Positions 33,239 through 44,947 of a stretch of 64,000 nucleotides of DNA are shown piece after piece. How positions within the stretch are numbered: position 1 is the first letter of the stretch; every line of letters starts with the position of its first letter. The translations under genes and the position numbers were made by a program. Source of the DNA: Deuterostichococcus epilithicus. Taxonomy: Eukaryota > Chlorophyta > Trebouxiophyceae > Prasiolales > Stichococcaceae. Below the pieces are notes generated by a model that worked only from the letters and a program-made list of their open reading frames with translations, was not told the DNA's origin and searched no databases. The stretch is taken from positions 744,001-808,000 of the forward strand of contig JAVTLE010000018.1 of the NCBI GenBank assembly GCA_033439295.1, read 5' to 3'.

Positions 33239-36200
33239 ATGCAAGTGGGTCTGAGAAGAGCAGCCGGACCGCTCGCTGGCCGGCTGTTTGGGACGTCGGG
33301 CATCAGATGCGCAGGGGCCTGGGCCACCGTCGATCCGGGGGCGCTGTCTGGCTCGAAGCCCGGCAAGGCCTACAATTGCGGTGAGCAGCCAGATTGCAGC
33401 TTGCGAACGGTCCGGTGACCGCCATCTCGTCCGCGTGCAACAATTACTCATGCACCGTAACTCAGCACTCGACCCACCTAGCTGCGAGCTGTTGGTCGGC
33501 ATGTGTCAGAATCACTGACATGAATCACGTCTCACGTGAATGGGGTGACCCATGCATACGGGCCGAAGGGTCACCGTTGTACCTGCGCTGCGCGTAGTTG
33601 ACGGCGTGTGGGTCCGCGCCAACGAGGACAGGACGGTTCCGGACCCGCTGAACGGGGAGCCCTTCATCTCGTACCCCAACATCAGCACGTCCGAGGCGCA
33701 GCCGTTCATTGACAGCCTGCGCAGGGTGCCCAAGACGGGGCTGCACAACCCACTCAAGAACCCAGAGCGCTACCTGCTGTATGGCGCCATCTCCGCACGC
33801 ATGGCGGAGGAGATGCGCAAGCCCGAGGTGGGCTGAGCGCATCCGAAGATGGCAGCATGTGTGCGATGGCAGTGAGCCGGCGCGACAGTCGTGAGCACGC
33901 TTGTTGCTCGCTGTGCTGCTGCTACACAGTGTCAATAGGCGGTGATACGGCTGATGAGGGCGCATGCGCAGCATCCCAGATGTCACGTTGGTCGCTGGAC
34001 TGTTATGTGAAGCGCCGCCTGGTGCTGCTGCCGCCTGCCCTGAATTGCCGCACACCGTGACCGCAGCCTGATGCAGTTACCGCGGCCCGGTACATGCTGG
34101 CGCCAGCACCTGACGCGCTGCAAATGTGACTTTCACTCAAAAACTAATCTCTTTGTCTTTTTCTTCTGTCCAGGTGGCGGACTTTTTCGCGCGGCTGGTG
34201 CAGCGGGTGGCGCCCAAGCACTACGCACAGGCGATGGCGGAGGTCACCGTCACACGCCTGTTCCTGGAAAACTTTTCCGGCGACCAGGTGCGTACGCTGG
34301 CTGCAATTCGACACATGATGAGCGGGAAACATGATGAACATTTGCGCTTGCCCATGTCGCTGCCGCATGGTGCGCAGCCCCGCATAGAACCTGGCAAATT
34401 TCGGTGACCAGGCTCGTCGGGTGACGGACTGCGTGCATGGCCACACCATCATCACTTGGTGTGCAGCCCAGGTTGGCAGCAGCAGCAGCGTCACCAGGAC
34501 GGACAGCTTCATTCTGCCCAGCACTGCTGGCATTGCTGGCATGGCTGGTTGCGGGAGCCTCCAGCAGCTGACAGCAGCGAATGCGGGGGCATCAGGAAGG
34601 GCATCAATGTGCTTCATGTCTCCCCCTCGCAGGTGCGCTTCATGGCGCGCTCGTTCGGCGTTTCGGGTGACCACGCGGGCCAGACCAGCCAAGGTTACCG
34701 CTGGCCTTTCGGCCCGGTGGGCATCATCACGCCTTTCAACTTCCCGCTGGAGATCCCTGCGCTGCAGCTCATGGGCGCGCTGTACATGGGCAACAAGCCG
34801 CTGCTGCACGTGGACCGCAGGTGGGTTTTGAGGTTTAGAGTCCTTTGAGTCCAGGTTGTTTTGGATCGTCAAGTACGGCGCTGATGCTGCGCATGGGCAC
34901 AAGGCCACGGCTGCGCACACGGACTCCAGGCGCGGCAGGGTTTTTGGTTGTCCCGCATTTGCCCTAGAAGGGCTGCTGGAGAGCTGCCAGGGGGCTGGAC
35001 TGCGTGGAAAACCGCTCAGCTTGCAGCAGCAGCGAGGATGGCTCGGTTCCCGCACCCTGGGGTGAACATTGCATCTGCTCGGTGCCGTGCGGCTGCGTGC
35101 TGGCGCCCCGGCAGCATGCTGGCGCGGCCTCGGCAGGTGTAGAGCGCTGCGGCTCGGACAGAGGAGACCGTCCGGCCTGTGGCCTGGCCACCGGCTGCGG
35201 GTCGCTGGAAGTCATGGACGCCGCACAGCCTGCAGAGGGGCCGCCCGCTAGTGCGCAGAGGCCAACATAGCAACCTTGTCGTCACTGACTGCAAGCCTTC
35301 TTCTATCACCCCAGGGTGTCCATCGTGGCGGAGCACTTCGTGCGCCTGCTGCAGCACTGCGGCATGCCGGAGGCGGACGTGGACTTCGTGCACGGCGACG
35401 GCAAAGTCGTGGGCCATGTCCTGAAGACGGCGCCGGTCCGCTCCACGCTATTCACCGGGAGCCAGGCTGTCGCGGAGCATCTGGTCGTCGACCTCAAGGG
35501 CAAGGTGCGAGCACCAAAAAAACCTGCCACGATCTCCGCCCAGCCGTGCAGCGAGCTCGGGCTTCTGCTTGACAAGGCAGCACCAGTGCGCCGCTCCGAT
35601 CACATCATGGGCAGCGGTGGCGGCAACATGCCCATGCAAGACCCGGGAATCGCTTGAGTACAGGGTTTCGCCCCTCTGGCACAGTGCCCTGGGCGGCGCA
35701 GCTGCGCGCATCGCCCTGGCTGCCAAGATGGCCCCCACTTGTGGCTTGCCGAGTGCTGCCGGGCTGCCCAGCAGTGTCGCCGGCTCGTGGCAACCACCCT
35801 TCCGCCGCCGGCGACCCTCCATGCCGCCTTTCGATCTGCTTCCCGCTCCCTGTTCTCGCCTGTGTTCCTGGAGGTTGTGGGGCTTCGACTGCAAGGTGCT
35901 GGGGGCCTTGTGCCCCCGCCGCTGTTCGTACCGCGTTCCCAACCATATTCATCTTTCCGCTGCCGCGCGTGTTTTTGGAGGACGTGGGCTCTGTTTGGGA
36001 GGTGCCAGGACCCTCGATTCCCGCCGCCAGTCCTGCTCAGCTGCTTCCTGCTTCCACCGCACAGGTGTTCCTGGAGGACGCGGGCTTCGTCTGGGAGGTG
36101 CCAGCATCCGCGATTCCCGCCGCCGGTCCTGCTCAGCCGCTCCCTGCTTCCGCTGTGCAGGTGTTCCTGGAGGACGCGGGCTTCGACTGGAAGGTGCTGG

Positions 36201-38637
36201 GCCCCGACGTCAGCAACGAGGCGTACGTGGCGTGGCAGTGCGACCAGGACGCCTACGCCTGCTCCGGGCAGAAGTGTTCCGCGACGTCGCTGCTGTTCAT
36301 GCACGCCAACTGGGTGCAGGCCGGTGCGTGAGCTGGCTCGTGAAAGACGCATTCCAGTGCCAGTCGCTGCTGTTCATGCACGCCGCCCGAGCGCAGGCCG
36401 GGACGCCTTGCCGCTTGTCCCGACTGCGCAGCAGCACGCTGTCCATTGTCTGATGGCCGACCACTGTGCAGTGCAGCACAGTCCCCACGCAGGTGCATCC
36501 GTCAGTACCTCGCTTGTCCACGGCGCCGGCAACTGTCGTGATGGTGCCGGCGTTCTCCGTTCACGTGCCTGGCGTGCAGGATTGTCCTCGCTACCCTGGC
36601 ACAGGCCGTTTATCACACAAGCCATTGCAGAAAGTCGCTCAGAACTCTGGCATCATGCAAGCCAGGGACTCCATGACGAGCTGCTCGGGCTTGTGCCAGG
36701 GGGGTCGGGCTTGTGCCAGGGGGGTCAAGTTCCCAGTGCAGCCTCCCGGGTCCTGCAAACAGGCTCGGAGAAGCAGCTTCAGCAGAGCGCTGGAGGCAAC
36801 GCAGGCCCCGAAACAGACAGTTCTGCACTCTGCGCATGCTGCGGCTCGTGCTGGGGTCTCTGAGTCGCATTCGGCGCCACAATGCGACAGGCCTGGAGAA
36901 GCGGCTGGCGGAGCGTGCAGGACGGCGCAAGTTGGAGGACCTGAGCATCGGGCCGGTGCTGTCGTGGACCACGGAGCGCATGCTCCAGCACGTCGATGCG
37001 CTGCTGAAGATCCCGGGTGCGCCACCTGCTTCCCAGAACCTTGTTTTCGCTGCTTTCGGGTGGATTTGCGCAGCTGTGGCTGTGCAGACGGCGGTGGCGC
37101 TGCCGTGAAGCTCGGCGGCATGAGCGATAGCGCGTCCCTGAGAGTGCAGGCTGCCACAGCTGCGCTGAGGTCTCAGATGGCTGATGGGCAGCGCTGATTG
37201 CAGCCGCTGCAGCCCGGGGTCGCGGCATTGTCGCAGGAGCCCAAGCCTTGCTCAGCCTCCCTCGAAGCTTAGCCTTCCAAGCAGGTCGCCCTGTGGCGCG
37301 CCCGTGTCGACATCGATGCCCATGTGTTGACACCGGCGGCCTGACCGCAGGCGCGCGGCTGGCCTGGGGCGGCAAGCCGCTGGAGGGGCACTCCATCCCG
37401 GAGGTGTACGGCGCCATCCAGCCAACAGCGGTGTACGTCCCGCTGGACCAGATCCTGGCCTCCGACGCGAACTGGGAGCTGGTCAACACCGAGCTGTTCG
37501 GCCCCTTCCAGGTGATGGGGTTTCTTTGGTTGGGCAGCAGTATCAGGAGTATTCTCAGCAGGGATCCGTCGGGCTGTGGCCTGGTCCGCGGCAGGGCGGC
37601 GTGCACTGCAAGCACTGGTTTCTTGCCTTGCTTGAGAGCGCAACAGACGTGCAGCCAGGTGGCTCCGCAGCGCTATGCATCCGCAGCATGGAAGACTGAA
37701 GCTGCTGTCGTGGCCACTGCCGCTACTGTCTCTCGAGGCAGCCTACTACCTAACTGACATGGGCTGCTGTTTCCATTTGTCCAGCCCATGGGTCTGGCCA
37801 AAGTTGGCCATAAGCAACGCGCTCCTACTTCTGACCTCCATCTGCATTGCCTCCCCAGGTGCTGACAGAGTACAACGACGAGACGCTGCCGGCGGTGCTG
37901 GGCGCCCTGGAGCGCATGAGCCAGCACCTCACCGCCGCCGTCGTCTCCAACGACCGCCTGTTCCAGCAGAAGGTGGGCTGCCCATCCGCAGTCCAGTCTG
38001 AGGATGCATCTCCAGCCGAGGCTTGCGGCACCACTGTCAGCAGCACCAGTGATTACGTTTCTCAACTGCCCTTGGAGCTTGGCGTGTTGGTGGTATTGAC
38101 AGCGGCTTTGAGGTTTGCCCACGGGTGCAGAACGCCGCCCTGTCCCCGCTGCGCAGGTGCTGGCCAACACCGTCAACGGGACGAGCTACACGGGCATCAG
38201 GGGCCGCACGACCGGCGCGCCGCAGAACCACTGGTTCGGCCCCTCCGGTGACCCGCGCGGCGCCGGCATCGGCACGCCCGAGGCGCGCTGCTGGCTGCCT
38301 TGTCACATGTGGAGCCCATTGGACGGGCGCGGGGCTATGCAGAAGCCCACCCCAACTTGCGGCTTCAGCCATGCGATTTGTGCGGCTGTCTTGCAGACAG
38401 GCAGCCTTGCGGCAGGGGGTGCACCACCTTGAAATAGCATTGCTGGTGCTCAGCCATGTCAGTTGCCGCTTCCGCAACCTCAACCGTGCCCCAGGGCGAC
38501 GACGTGAACGTGTTGAAACACAGCTGACGGTCCCGCTTCCTCCGCAGGCCATCCGGCTGGTGTGGTCTGCGCACCGGGAGATTGTGACAGACGAGGGCCC
38601 GGTGCCCACCGACGAGTCGCTGCTGGTCACCACCTGA
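33239..38637 (+). CDS. Delta-1-pyrroline-5-carboxylate dehydrogenase, mitochondrial (ALDH12 family)
   Basis: Eleven exons join in phase: 33239-33380, 33598-33827, 34174-34287, 34633-34820, 35315-35504, 36161-36323, 36891-37016, 37351-37511, 37859-37972, 38157-38282 and 38548-38637 (TGA), about 547 residues (plant ALDH12A1 is about 556). It oxidises P5C/glutamate semialdehyde to glutamate with NAD+, the second step of proline breakdown. The N-terminus is an Arg-rich mitochondrial presequence (MQVGLRRAAGPLAGRLF), then ATVDPGALSGS as in plant P5CDH. Further matches are DPLNGEPF, GYRWPFGPVGIITPFNFP, LEDAGFDWKVLGPD, the catalytic Cys in SGQKCSA, ELFGPFQ, and GRTTGAPQNHWFGPSGD. The intron after 38282 uses a GC donor (GAG|GCGCGC). 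The intron before exon 36161 holds tandem acceptor-bearing copies of that exon's 5' edge. Confidence 0.95.
35862..36190 (+). repeat. Tandem exon-edge units before P5CDH exon 6
   Basis: GTGTTCCTGGAGG-type strings begin at 35862, 35969, 36065 and 36161 (the real exon). The last two intervals are exactly 96 bp. Each unit is about 30-40 bp of exon (VFLED.G..WEV) plus a pyrimidine-rich intron end, and the later units carry their own CAG acceptor. The frame stays open across the 96-bp units into the true exon. Confidence 0.88.
36354..36420 (+). repeat. Intronic copy of P5CDH exon 6 3' edge
   Basis: CAGTCGCTGCTGTTCATGCA at 36361 repeats the end of exon 36161-36323 (TSLLFMHANWVQA) as QSLLFMHAARAQA, 77 bp downstream. 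The donor, CCG|GTGCGT in the exon, has become CCGGGACG. Confidence 0.82.
36685..36724 (+). repeat. 20-bp tandem duplication
   Basis: TCGGGCTTGTGCCAGGGGGG occurs twice in direct succession in a P5CDH intron. Confidence 0.9.
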
Positions 38638-40120
38638 GGCGCGTAAGGGCGCTGGCTGGCGGCGTGCTCAACGGGGAGAGGCTCATTGGGGAGAGGCGTA
38701 CGGCGCGTAACCAGCATGCAGGTCTGCAACCCCTGGACTGGCGCCTGCTCACAGTGGCAGCCGCTTGCCAGTGTCGACAACTGTTCTTGACGCTGCTGGC
38801 GCTGCCAACCGTCTCGACGCGGCACGCCGCTGGGTTGCCGGCGCCGCTAGCGCAGTGACAGCAGAGCGAGCCGGGCCATATCTGCTCAGCTCGTCAAAAC
38901 TGCGGCAGGCAGGTTCTGCCTGCTATTGGCGATACTCATAAATGACGGACCAGATTGTCCGAGCAGCAGCAGGGGCTTTGCATCTACGTACTGCGGCTTG
39001 CATATTCGATTTTAGAAGAAGGGCTAGAGAAGCATGCATCAAGATTGAAGAGGGCGACTCCCCCTGATGCACATGGAGGGGTGATGAAGACGGCGACTGG
39101 TTGAACCGGTGCAGAGCCAGGATTCGGCAATTATTTGTGCACTGTCTTGATGCATATGGTTGTTCAAACTCGGACGGCAAGGACTTTATGCACGTTTACC
39201 GTGCACCGCCCACTGTATGCTATAAGAGAGGTCCAACCTGCGCCAGAGACCAGGAGAACTGCACCACACACGCACTTTAGAAAGCTTTCTTTTCCGCGGC
39301 AACGCTCAACTTGTGCTTTGTGATCGGTGTGCCGTGGTCATGCCTTATACGGGCCACGCTTGCGGCGCGCCAGGTGCAAAAGCGCCAAAGCAGGTGGTTG
39401 CGCTGCTGGCGTCCAAGTTTTGACACCATGATCAGGCTCTTCAGACTCGTTCTCTCACGCTCAGAAACAGTAGCAGCGGGTACATCGCGTTTCTTGCTGA
39501 CCTGCCTCCGCCCGGCTCCGGCATGATTGTTCCGGAAGCAAGGGTCGACGAGTGACCCAGCCTGGTTAAGTGTTTCAGCTTGTGCATATTACTGCATCTC
39601 GCTGCAAAACCTCCGACCTGCTGTTTCAAAAGTCATTGATTGCACGTTCGTACTCACCAGATCTCATGTTAGCGTCCTGGGAATGCTAGATCATTTGTGA
39701 ATGCTTGGCTTTGGCTCAGTGAGCTACTGCGGCCGTCACCTGTTTCTCACCCTCCATGCACGCCCATAGGCGGCAAGCAGCCAAACTAACCGCGAGCTGC
39801 AGAACCCTGAGGTAAACGCCCAACACCAGAGGGGCCGGGTGCGAGGAGCGAGCAGCGGTGCTTGCTGCAGTGCACGGGCACAATGCAGCCTAATTCTTCT
39901 CAGTCGGCCAACCAGACTTGATACTTGCTGAACACTTGGTGCAACTAACACAGCGTTTCGTTGCGTGTAACGACGACCAGGCTGGTGTCCTAGTTTCGAT
40001 TCCCTACACCTGCTATGAAGTGACTAATCTGGATGAGCCAGGGGATGTACTTGTTGCCGCGACACTGCGGGCGTGCTGGCGGTACAAGTCAGCGGGCAGC
40101 TGTAAAGCTGCCAGGAGGTA
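38638..40120. other. Intergenic; no gene recognised
   Basis: This is the convergent space between the P5C dehydrogenase (+) and coiled-coil (-) genes. Open frames are short, and no repeat or RNA gene was seen. Confidence 0.45.
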
Positions 40121-41188
40121 CTAGCCACGCTTGGACGCCCGCTTCTGCACCCGGCCGCTGCCTGTGAGCGTGACGTCCGCCACAGGTCTCGTGTTTGACT
40201 TCAATCCACACGAGCGCTGACCTCGACGCAGGCGCTTTCGCAATCCTGCACGGATTTCCTGCAGGTCGCAGCAGTCTTCCTCAGAAGAGCCAGTGTCAGT
40301 CTGCAACGATGCACCAATCATTGGCGTCAGCGCAGCTGCTTGAACTGCAGCTCAGGCACATGATGTTGCTGATGTACAGCCCGACGCAAAGCCGCATGCA
40401 AGCTGAGCACTTCACCTGCACGAGGTCGAGCCGCTTCCCCACCACAGCGAGGTGCTTCGCATTCGCCACCCATTGCTCCCGGATGACACGCTGGTACTGT
40501 AACAGAATTTTCGGTTGCTCAGAAAGTCTGCGGCTTTGACGACCTGTTGCAGCAAATAGGGCATGCAGGCAGCATCTTACTGGGGCTTCTGTCCATCGCC
40601 CTACAGCGGGAGCCAACCTAACTCTGCAGCTTTAGACCCTGTGCCGCGCTTCCCAGGCTACTTGGTCTACAGCATGTTGCCATCTGGCCAACATGCTGCG
40701 AGCAGAAACAGCGGAATGCTACAGCGAGGATACATCAGCAGCATGAGACGACTCACATCCGCCAGCAGGTCAACCATCTTGCCGCGGACGTCCTGCTGGT
40801 GCTGGCATCCTTTTGTCGCTGCGCATGCGGCAGGGAGCTCGGCCTCGATACGAGATTCCGCTGCCTGCAGCTCGTCTGCCTGGCTTCGCAGCTGGCGTTC
40901 CTGCTTGATATACGCCGCCATCTGACGTTGCTGCTGGGTTGTGGCTGCTGCCTCCGTCTGCGGGATGTGGGCGGCAGTTTCCTTTGCAGTGTCGTCCGCA
41001 GCCGTCATCGAAGCCATCAGTTTGGTTGCCTCTTCCTCTTCCTCTGTTTGCCTCTGCGCCGCGTATTGCTGGCGAGCTGCCGCTTCCACCAGCCTCTGTG
41101 CAGCCGACACGCACAGCGTCCCGTCCGCAATCTCCAAAGCAACTCTGACGCTCAGCGGACCGGCTTCAAGCAGGGGATACTCTGACAT
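40121..41188 (-). CDS. Coiled-coil protein of unknown function
   Basis: Three exons join in phase 0: 41188-40757 (ATG), 40517-40416 and 40258-40121 (TAG), giving 223 residues. The N-terminus MSEYPLLEAGPLSVRVALEIADG is followed by about 110 residues rich in Gln, Glu, Ala and Lys with heptad-like spacing (RLVEAAARQQYAAQRQ; QLRSQADELQAAESRI). A helical exon QYQRVIREQWVANAKH follows, then a basic C-terminus (RAGLRKRLRRGQR; RVQKRASKRG). The form suits a structural or scaffold protein, perhaps cytoskeletal or kinetochore, but I do not recognise a family. The downstream boundary is supported by good donors (GAT|GTGAGT) and by the phases. A hAT-like transposon lies about 430 bp upstream of the start. 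Confidence 0.72.
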
Positions 41189-41618
41189 GGTTCCTGCTGA
41201 TGGAAGCAAGACACCACCCGTTGGGTTATTTGGCGACTTTGAAGCAAAAAGGATTCGCAAACATGACTGGGCTTGTGAACACTATGCAGCGGAGGCACAC
41301 CTGCTTGCTGCCACACAGCAGTGCAGCGACAGCGCCTCGGGCGCGGCTTCGCTAGTGCCGCAGGATTTAGTTTCCGCTGTGCCACGCAAGCGCAGGAACA
41401 GTTGACAGTACTCGTACTGGCTAGGTGTCAAGTGCGACAGCGCAACACATCACGTCTGCTGATGCTCAACAGGACGCTTTGACGAGTTCGGCCAGTACAT
41501 AACAACAAAATGTAAATTACAGCCGCATGAGCAGGACAGCTTCACTGGGCGGCCATGCAGCATGAGTGATGTTGTAAAGAAGGGTCGACAACCAGGCGTA
41601 GAATCGATCGCGCTGCAC

Positions 41619-42190
41619 TAGATTTGCCCGGCTCGGCAGTAACCGGATGTTGGGACCGGTTACGGTTACCGGTTACGGTTACCACGGTTACTAACCGGTT
41701 TCTGCCGGTTACCTCGCCCTTTTTGCCCAAACTCATCGGAGACTGACTTGTCTCACCTCGCTGATCATTACTGTCTGGTTTTCGAGCCTCTGAGACAAAA
41801 TTGCATGATGCCAAAGTTTCGTGCAATTCGACATCGAATGGCGTGGACCTGACAGTAATGGACCCCCAGATGGACAACAAGGGTGCAGCTGGTGGTGTGT
41901 AACCGTTTGGGGGGTGAAGAAAATTGTTTCGGGAAGTGTTGCCGCTGTTTAGTGGCACAGAAAGCCCATTTCCCTCCGCCACTCCCCCGAGCCGCCGCCA
42001 TACCCCCTGGCGGTAGCTAGAATCCACATAAGTTAGAATGGGGAACGGCTGGTAACCGGGAGGTAACCGGATTTCCGGCCCAATTTCATTTACACTTAAA
42101 AATTTTGCAAAATTATATTTCGGTTACCGGTTGGTAACCCCGGTTACCCGGTTAGGACCAACCCCGGTTACCGGTTGGCTGCCAACCCTA
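41619..42190. mobile_element. Non-autonomous hAT-type DNA transposon
   Basis: This 572-bp element is flanked by the exact 8-bp direct repeat CGCTGCAC (41611-41618 and 42191-42198), the target-site length of hAT elements. The ends are imperfect inverted repeats beginning TAGATTTG on the left and TAGGGTTG on the right (reverse strand). Inside each end are clusters of GGTTACCGG/CCGGTAACC words (41640-41720 and 42040-42180), which look like subterminal transposase-binding repeats. No transposase domain is visible in the interior, so it would have to be moved in trans. The intact target duplication suggests a fairly recent insertion. Confidence 0.85.
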
Positions 42191-42198
42191 CGCTGCAC

Positions 42199-43025
42199 AC
42201 TGACCTTGACGCCAGTCAAAGTCAGTCGAGAATGAACAATCTCGAGCCTAGCCCCATTTGGCGCCTCCTGTGATCGGATCTTCCGCAGAACACCACGGGC
42301 TTGATGTCACTCTCTGACACCGCTTTTGCTTGCGAACGCACGCCACGTCGCTGTGATCTGCTGGGCCGAACAGACTGCAGTTCAATGGCAATATTGCACC
42401 CGAATCAGCCAGCACTGCTGGCAAGTGGCCAGCATAGGGGGTGCCAGATGGGTGGCGCTGCGGCAAACAGGCATCATGGTATGCGGCCCTCCCAAACTCA
42501 GACTCTGCGTCTCCGAGTGTCCGCGATGAATCAACGGCCTAGACTTGTCTGTTTTCTGTTGTAAGTTCATCTTGCTTGTCAACCTTCGCACCTGCCCACT
42601 GTATCTGTTCCCAACTGCAGCTTGTGCCGCACAGAGGTGCCGCCACTCATCGCGACGCGTGGTCAAGGGGACGCGCCGCCGAAGGACACGGCCGCCTTGT
42701 GCTCGGTTGCCTGGTGAAGAAAACCAACAATCACCCGGCATTAAGCATGGCATTGCTGCTTTGTGGACTGAGAAACTTACGAAAGTGCTGATCGACTGGC
42801 CAGGAGCGCAGCCAAGCCAGCGGGCCGCGCTGTAACTTGTGCACGAGAATCTGTGCCGCTCACAGGGCTGCATCACCTCGAAAGGCACTCCAACCAAGGA
42901 CCTCCTGCCTGAAATAGTCTGCAAATACAGCAGGAGAGAGGCTTACAGTGCAGGCAGCACGCTATTCCCATATAGCACTCCAGGGCGTGCCCGTTCGACC
43001 TCCTTCGGTTCGTGTCTCTGCGCAG
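42199..43025. other. No gene assigned
   Basis: This probably holds the promoter and 5' exons of the unrecognised plus-strand gene that follows. A few open frames exist but none shows a convincing exon boundary in phase. Confidence 0.35.
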
Positions 43026-44947
43026 GCGTTCGAGACTTGCGTGCAGAAGACGATGAAGCGGATGGAGGAGAAGACCATGGTGCGGCTGCTCTCACGCAGT
43101 GCACTGCCCTCGCCTGGCCTCCGGCCTGTGCGTTGTGTGGCTCGTCATGAGGGCTTGGCTGCAGACTCTGGCAGCAGCTGCAAGCTACACCAGTGTGTTT
43201 GGTTTCAGCGCTGAGCTTTGATATAGCGCTTGACTCGCCATGCGGGCAAAGGTGCTGCTGAGTGAAGCCTGAAACCCTTCTGTCGACACTGTTTTGTCAT
43301 TGGCTGTCCCTGCATGCAAGGTGCTTGTTTAGCAGCTAGTGGCCACCGCCTTGGCGCGGCTTGCGGCGTCTCACGGCTCAGACCAGTGCGCGTCCGCCGG
43401 TTCTGTCTGCAGCCATTTTACTGGCCGGTCTTGGCTGGGTGGAGGCGTGGGTTTTTCCTGCATCCCTGCATGCACAGCACAAGCCGAGAAGTCACCATAA
43501 TTCTGCCTAACTGAGCAGGGAAGGCAGCTGTGCAATGCATGCGGCGTCAAGTACTAGCGCCGCATGCAGAAGGTGGCAGCGGCCTCTGCAACAGCAGCAG
43601 CAGCGACGATGTTGCTGAAAGCTGCAGCCGCCTCGACAGCACGACCAGCGGCGCGCTGCGGCCGGCGCACAAGGTCGGCGGTGCCGTCGGTGGCCCGCCC
43701 ATGCTTGCCCGCCGCAGCTGCAATCGAACGGACGGTGCGCCCGCCGCGGCGGACGAGCCCGCAGCTTATGCCGCTGCTGGTGCACTGCCGTCAGAGCCTG
43801 CCGGCACGCAACGCCCGGCCCTAGCAGAGGCAAAGGTCCGCAAGGCCCGCCGCCTGGCGGACCCGTCGCCTGGCGGACCCGCCGCCTGGCGGACCCACCG
43901 GCCCGCCGTTTGCAGTTGCTGCAGGCGGGCTCTGCGCTGACAAGCTTCAAAGCCGGCGGCGGCGACACCCCTGCGGCGGACGACGGTCCCGCCACATCTG
44001 CACTTCCGCTCGGCGACTCGGCAGCGGCGCTGCCCGGCAGCAGCATGACGCGCCTGGACTGGCTGCGGATGCAGGTGGCGGGCCGCGGCGGCATGCCAAT
44101 CACCATTCCACATGTGACCGTGCTGCTGCAGCCGGTCACGAGCGCACAGGCGCTGTGGACCGGCAACTTCAGCCGCACGACATCCATTGCGCTGTGCGTG
44201 CTCTATCACCTACCTTGGATTGCGTCCTTGTGCCCCTTCTTCTGGTGTGGTGCACCTTGTGTGTCGCAACTGGCCTTCAGTTCCTGTTGTCCGACAAGCC
44301 TACAGGCGCTACTGCATCCTTGCTGTGGCCTCACGGCTATACAGTAGCTGCATTCCTGCCTGGGCTCTGGGCGGGGGATCATGCACAGGCTTGCAGTTGC
44401 CACTTCTTCCTGCATCCCTCAGTCGATGAGTCTATGTCGGAGTCTGGCCGATGCAGGTGCGCATATGACAGCAGCGGGAGCTTCCTAGAGGCGGCGCCCA
44501 GCATCTTGGATGCGGCATCAGCCTGGTCCTTCCCTACCCAGACCTCAGCCGCCTGGGACTCGGGGCACTCCTGGGCGCTGTTGTTCACAGCGCAGGTCCA
44601 GCACGAGGCGTTCAGAGGTGTGTGTCTGTGTGGCACTTGGCTGCATTGCTTCGCCAGTCAAAAGTCTGCTCAAACTGCTCAAATACGCTTAGCTTGCTTG
44701 AATCGACAGCACGCTAGTCAGCTCACAGGGTCTGATCTGAGATTCTGGGGCCTGCCATTGTCTCCCGTCCTGAGCAGGGGTCGCATGTCCTCCAATGTTA
44801 TCCAATTTTTAAAGAGCCTCCTCTGATGCGTACTCTGCTCTTGCTGCCGCAGCCCTGCTGGTGGAATGGCAGGCGGCAACAAAGGCGTGCCAGTCGCTGA
44901 GCGTTGACGGCAAGTCGTCCAGTGAGGACTGCCTCAGCTGGGACTGA
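43026..44947 (+). CDS. Unrecognised protein, partly resolved
   Basis: Plausible exons: 43026-43079 (AFETCVQKTMKRMEEKTM, phase 0); a Ser/Ala-rich exon ending near 43835; 43916-44197; 44596-44617; and 44853-44947 (TGA). The last three fit in phase and give TRLDWLRMQVAGRGGMP, then VQHEAFR joined to ALLVEWQAATKACQSL, ending EDCLSWD. A 16-bp tandem repeat at 43851-43898 lies in the proposed intron before 43916. The start codon and 5' exons were not found, and the link between the first two exons is not in phase as traced, so an exon is missing. No family is recognised; it could be a regulatory protein with a disordered middle. Confidence 0.45.
43851..43898. repeat. 16-bp tandem repeat, three copies
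   Basis: Three successive copies of CGCCTGGCGGACCCGT, differing at the last one or two bases. Confidence 0.9.

Noticed and set aside
35739-36863. 374-codon open frame on the plus strand over P5CDH exon 6
   Set aside because: It is out of frame with the ALDH12 sequence. It is open because the 96-bp units are multiples of three and GC-rich.
41640-42180. CRISPR-like or telomere-like array of GGTTACCGG words
   Set aside because: The words are short, irregular and confined to the two ends of an element with 8-bp target duplications, which fits hAT subterminal repeats.
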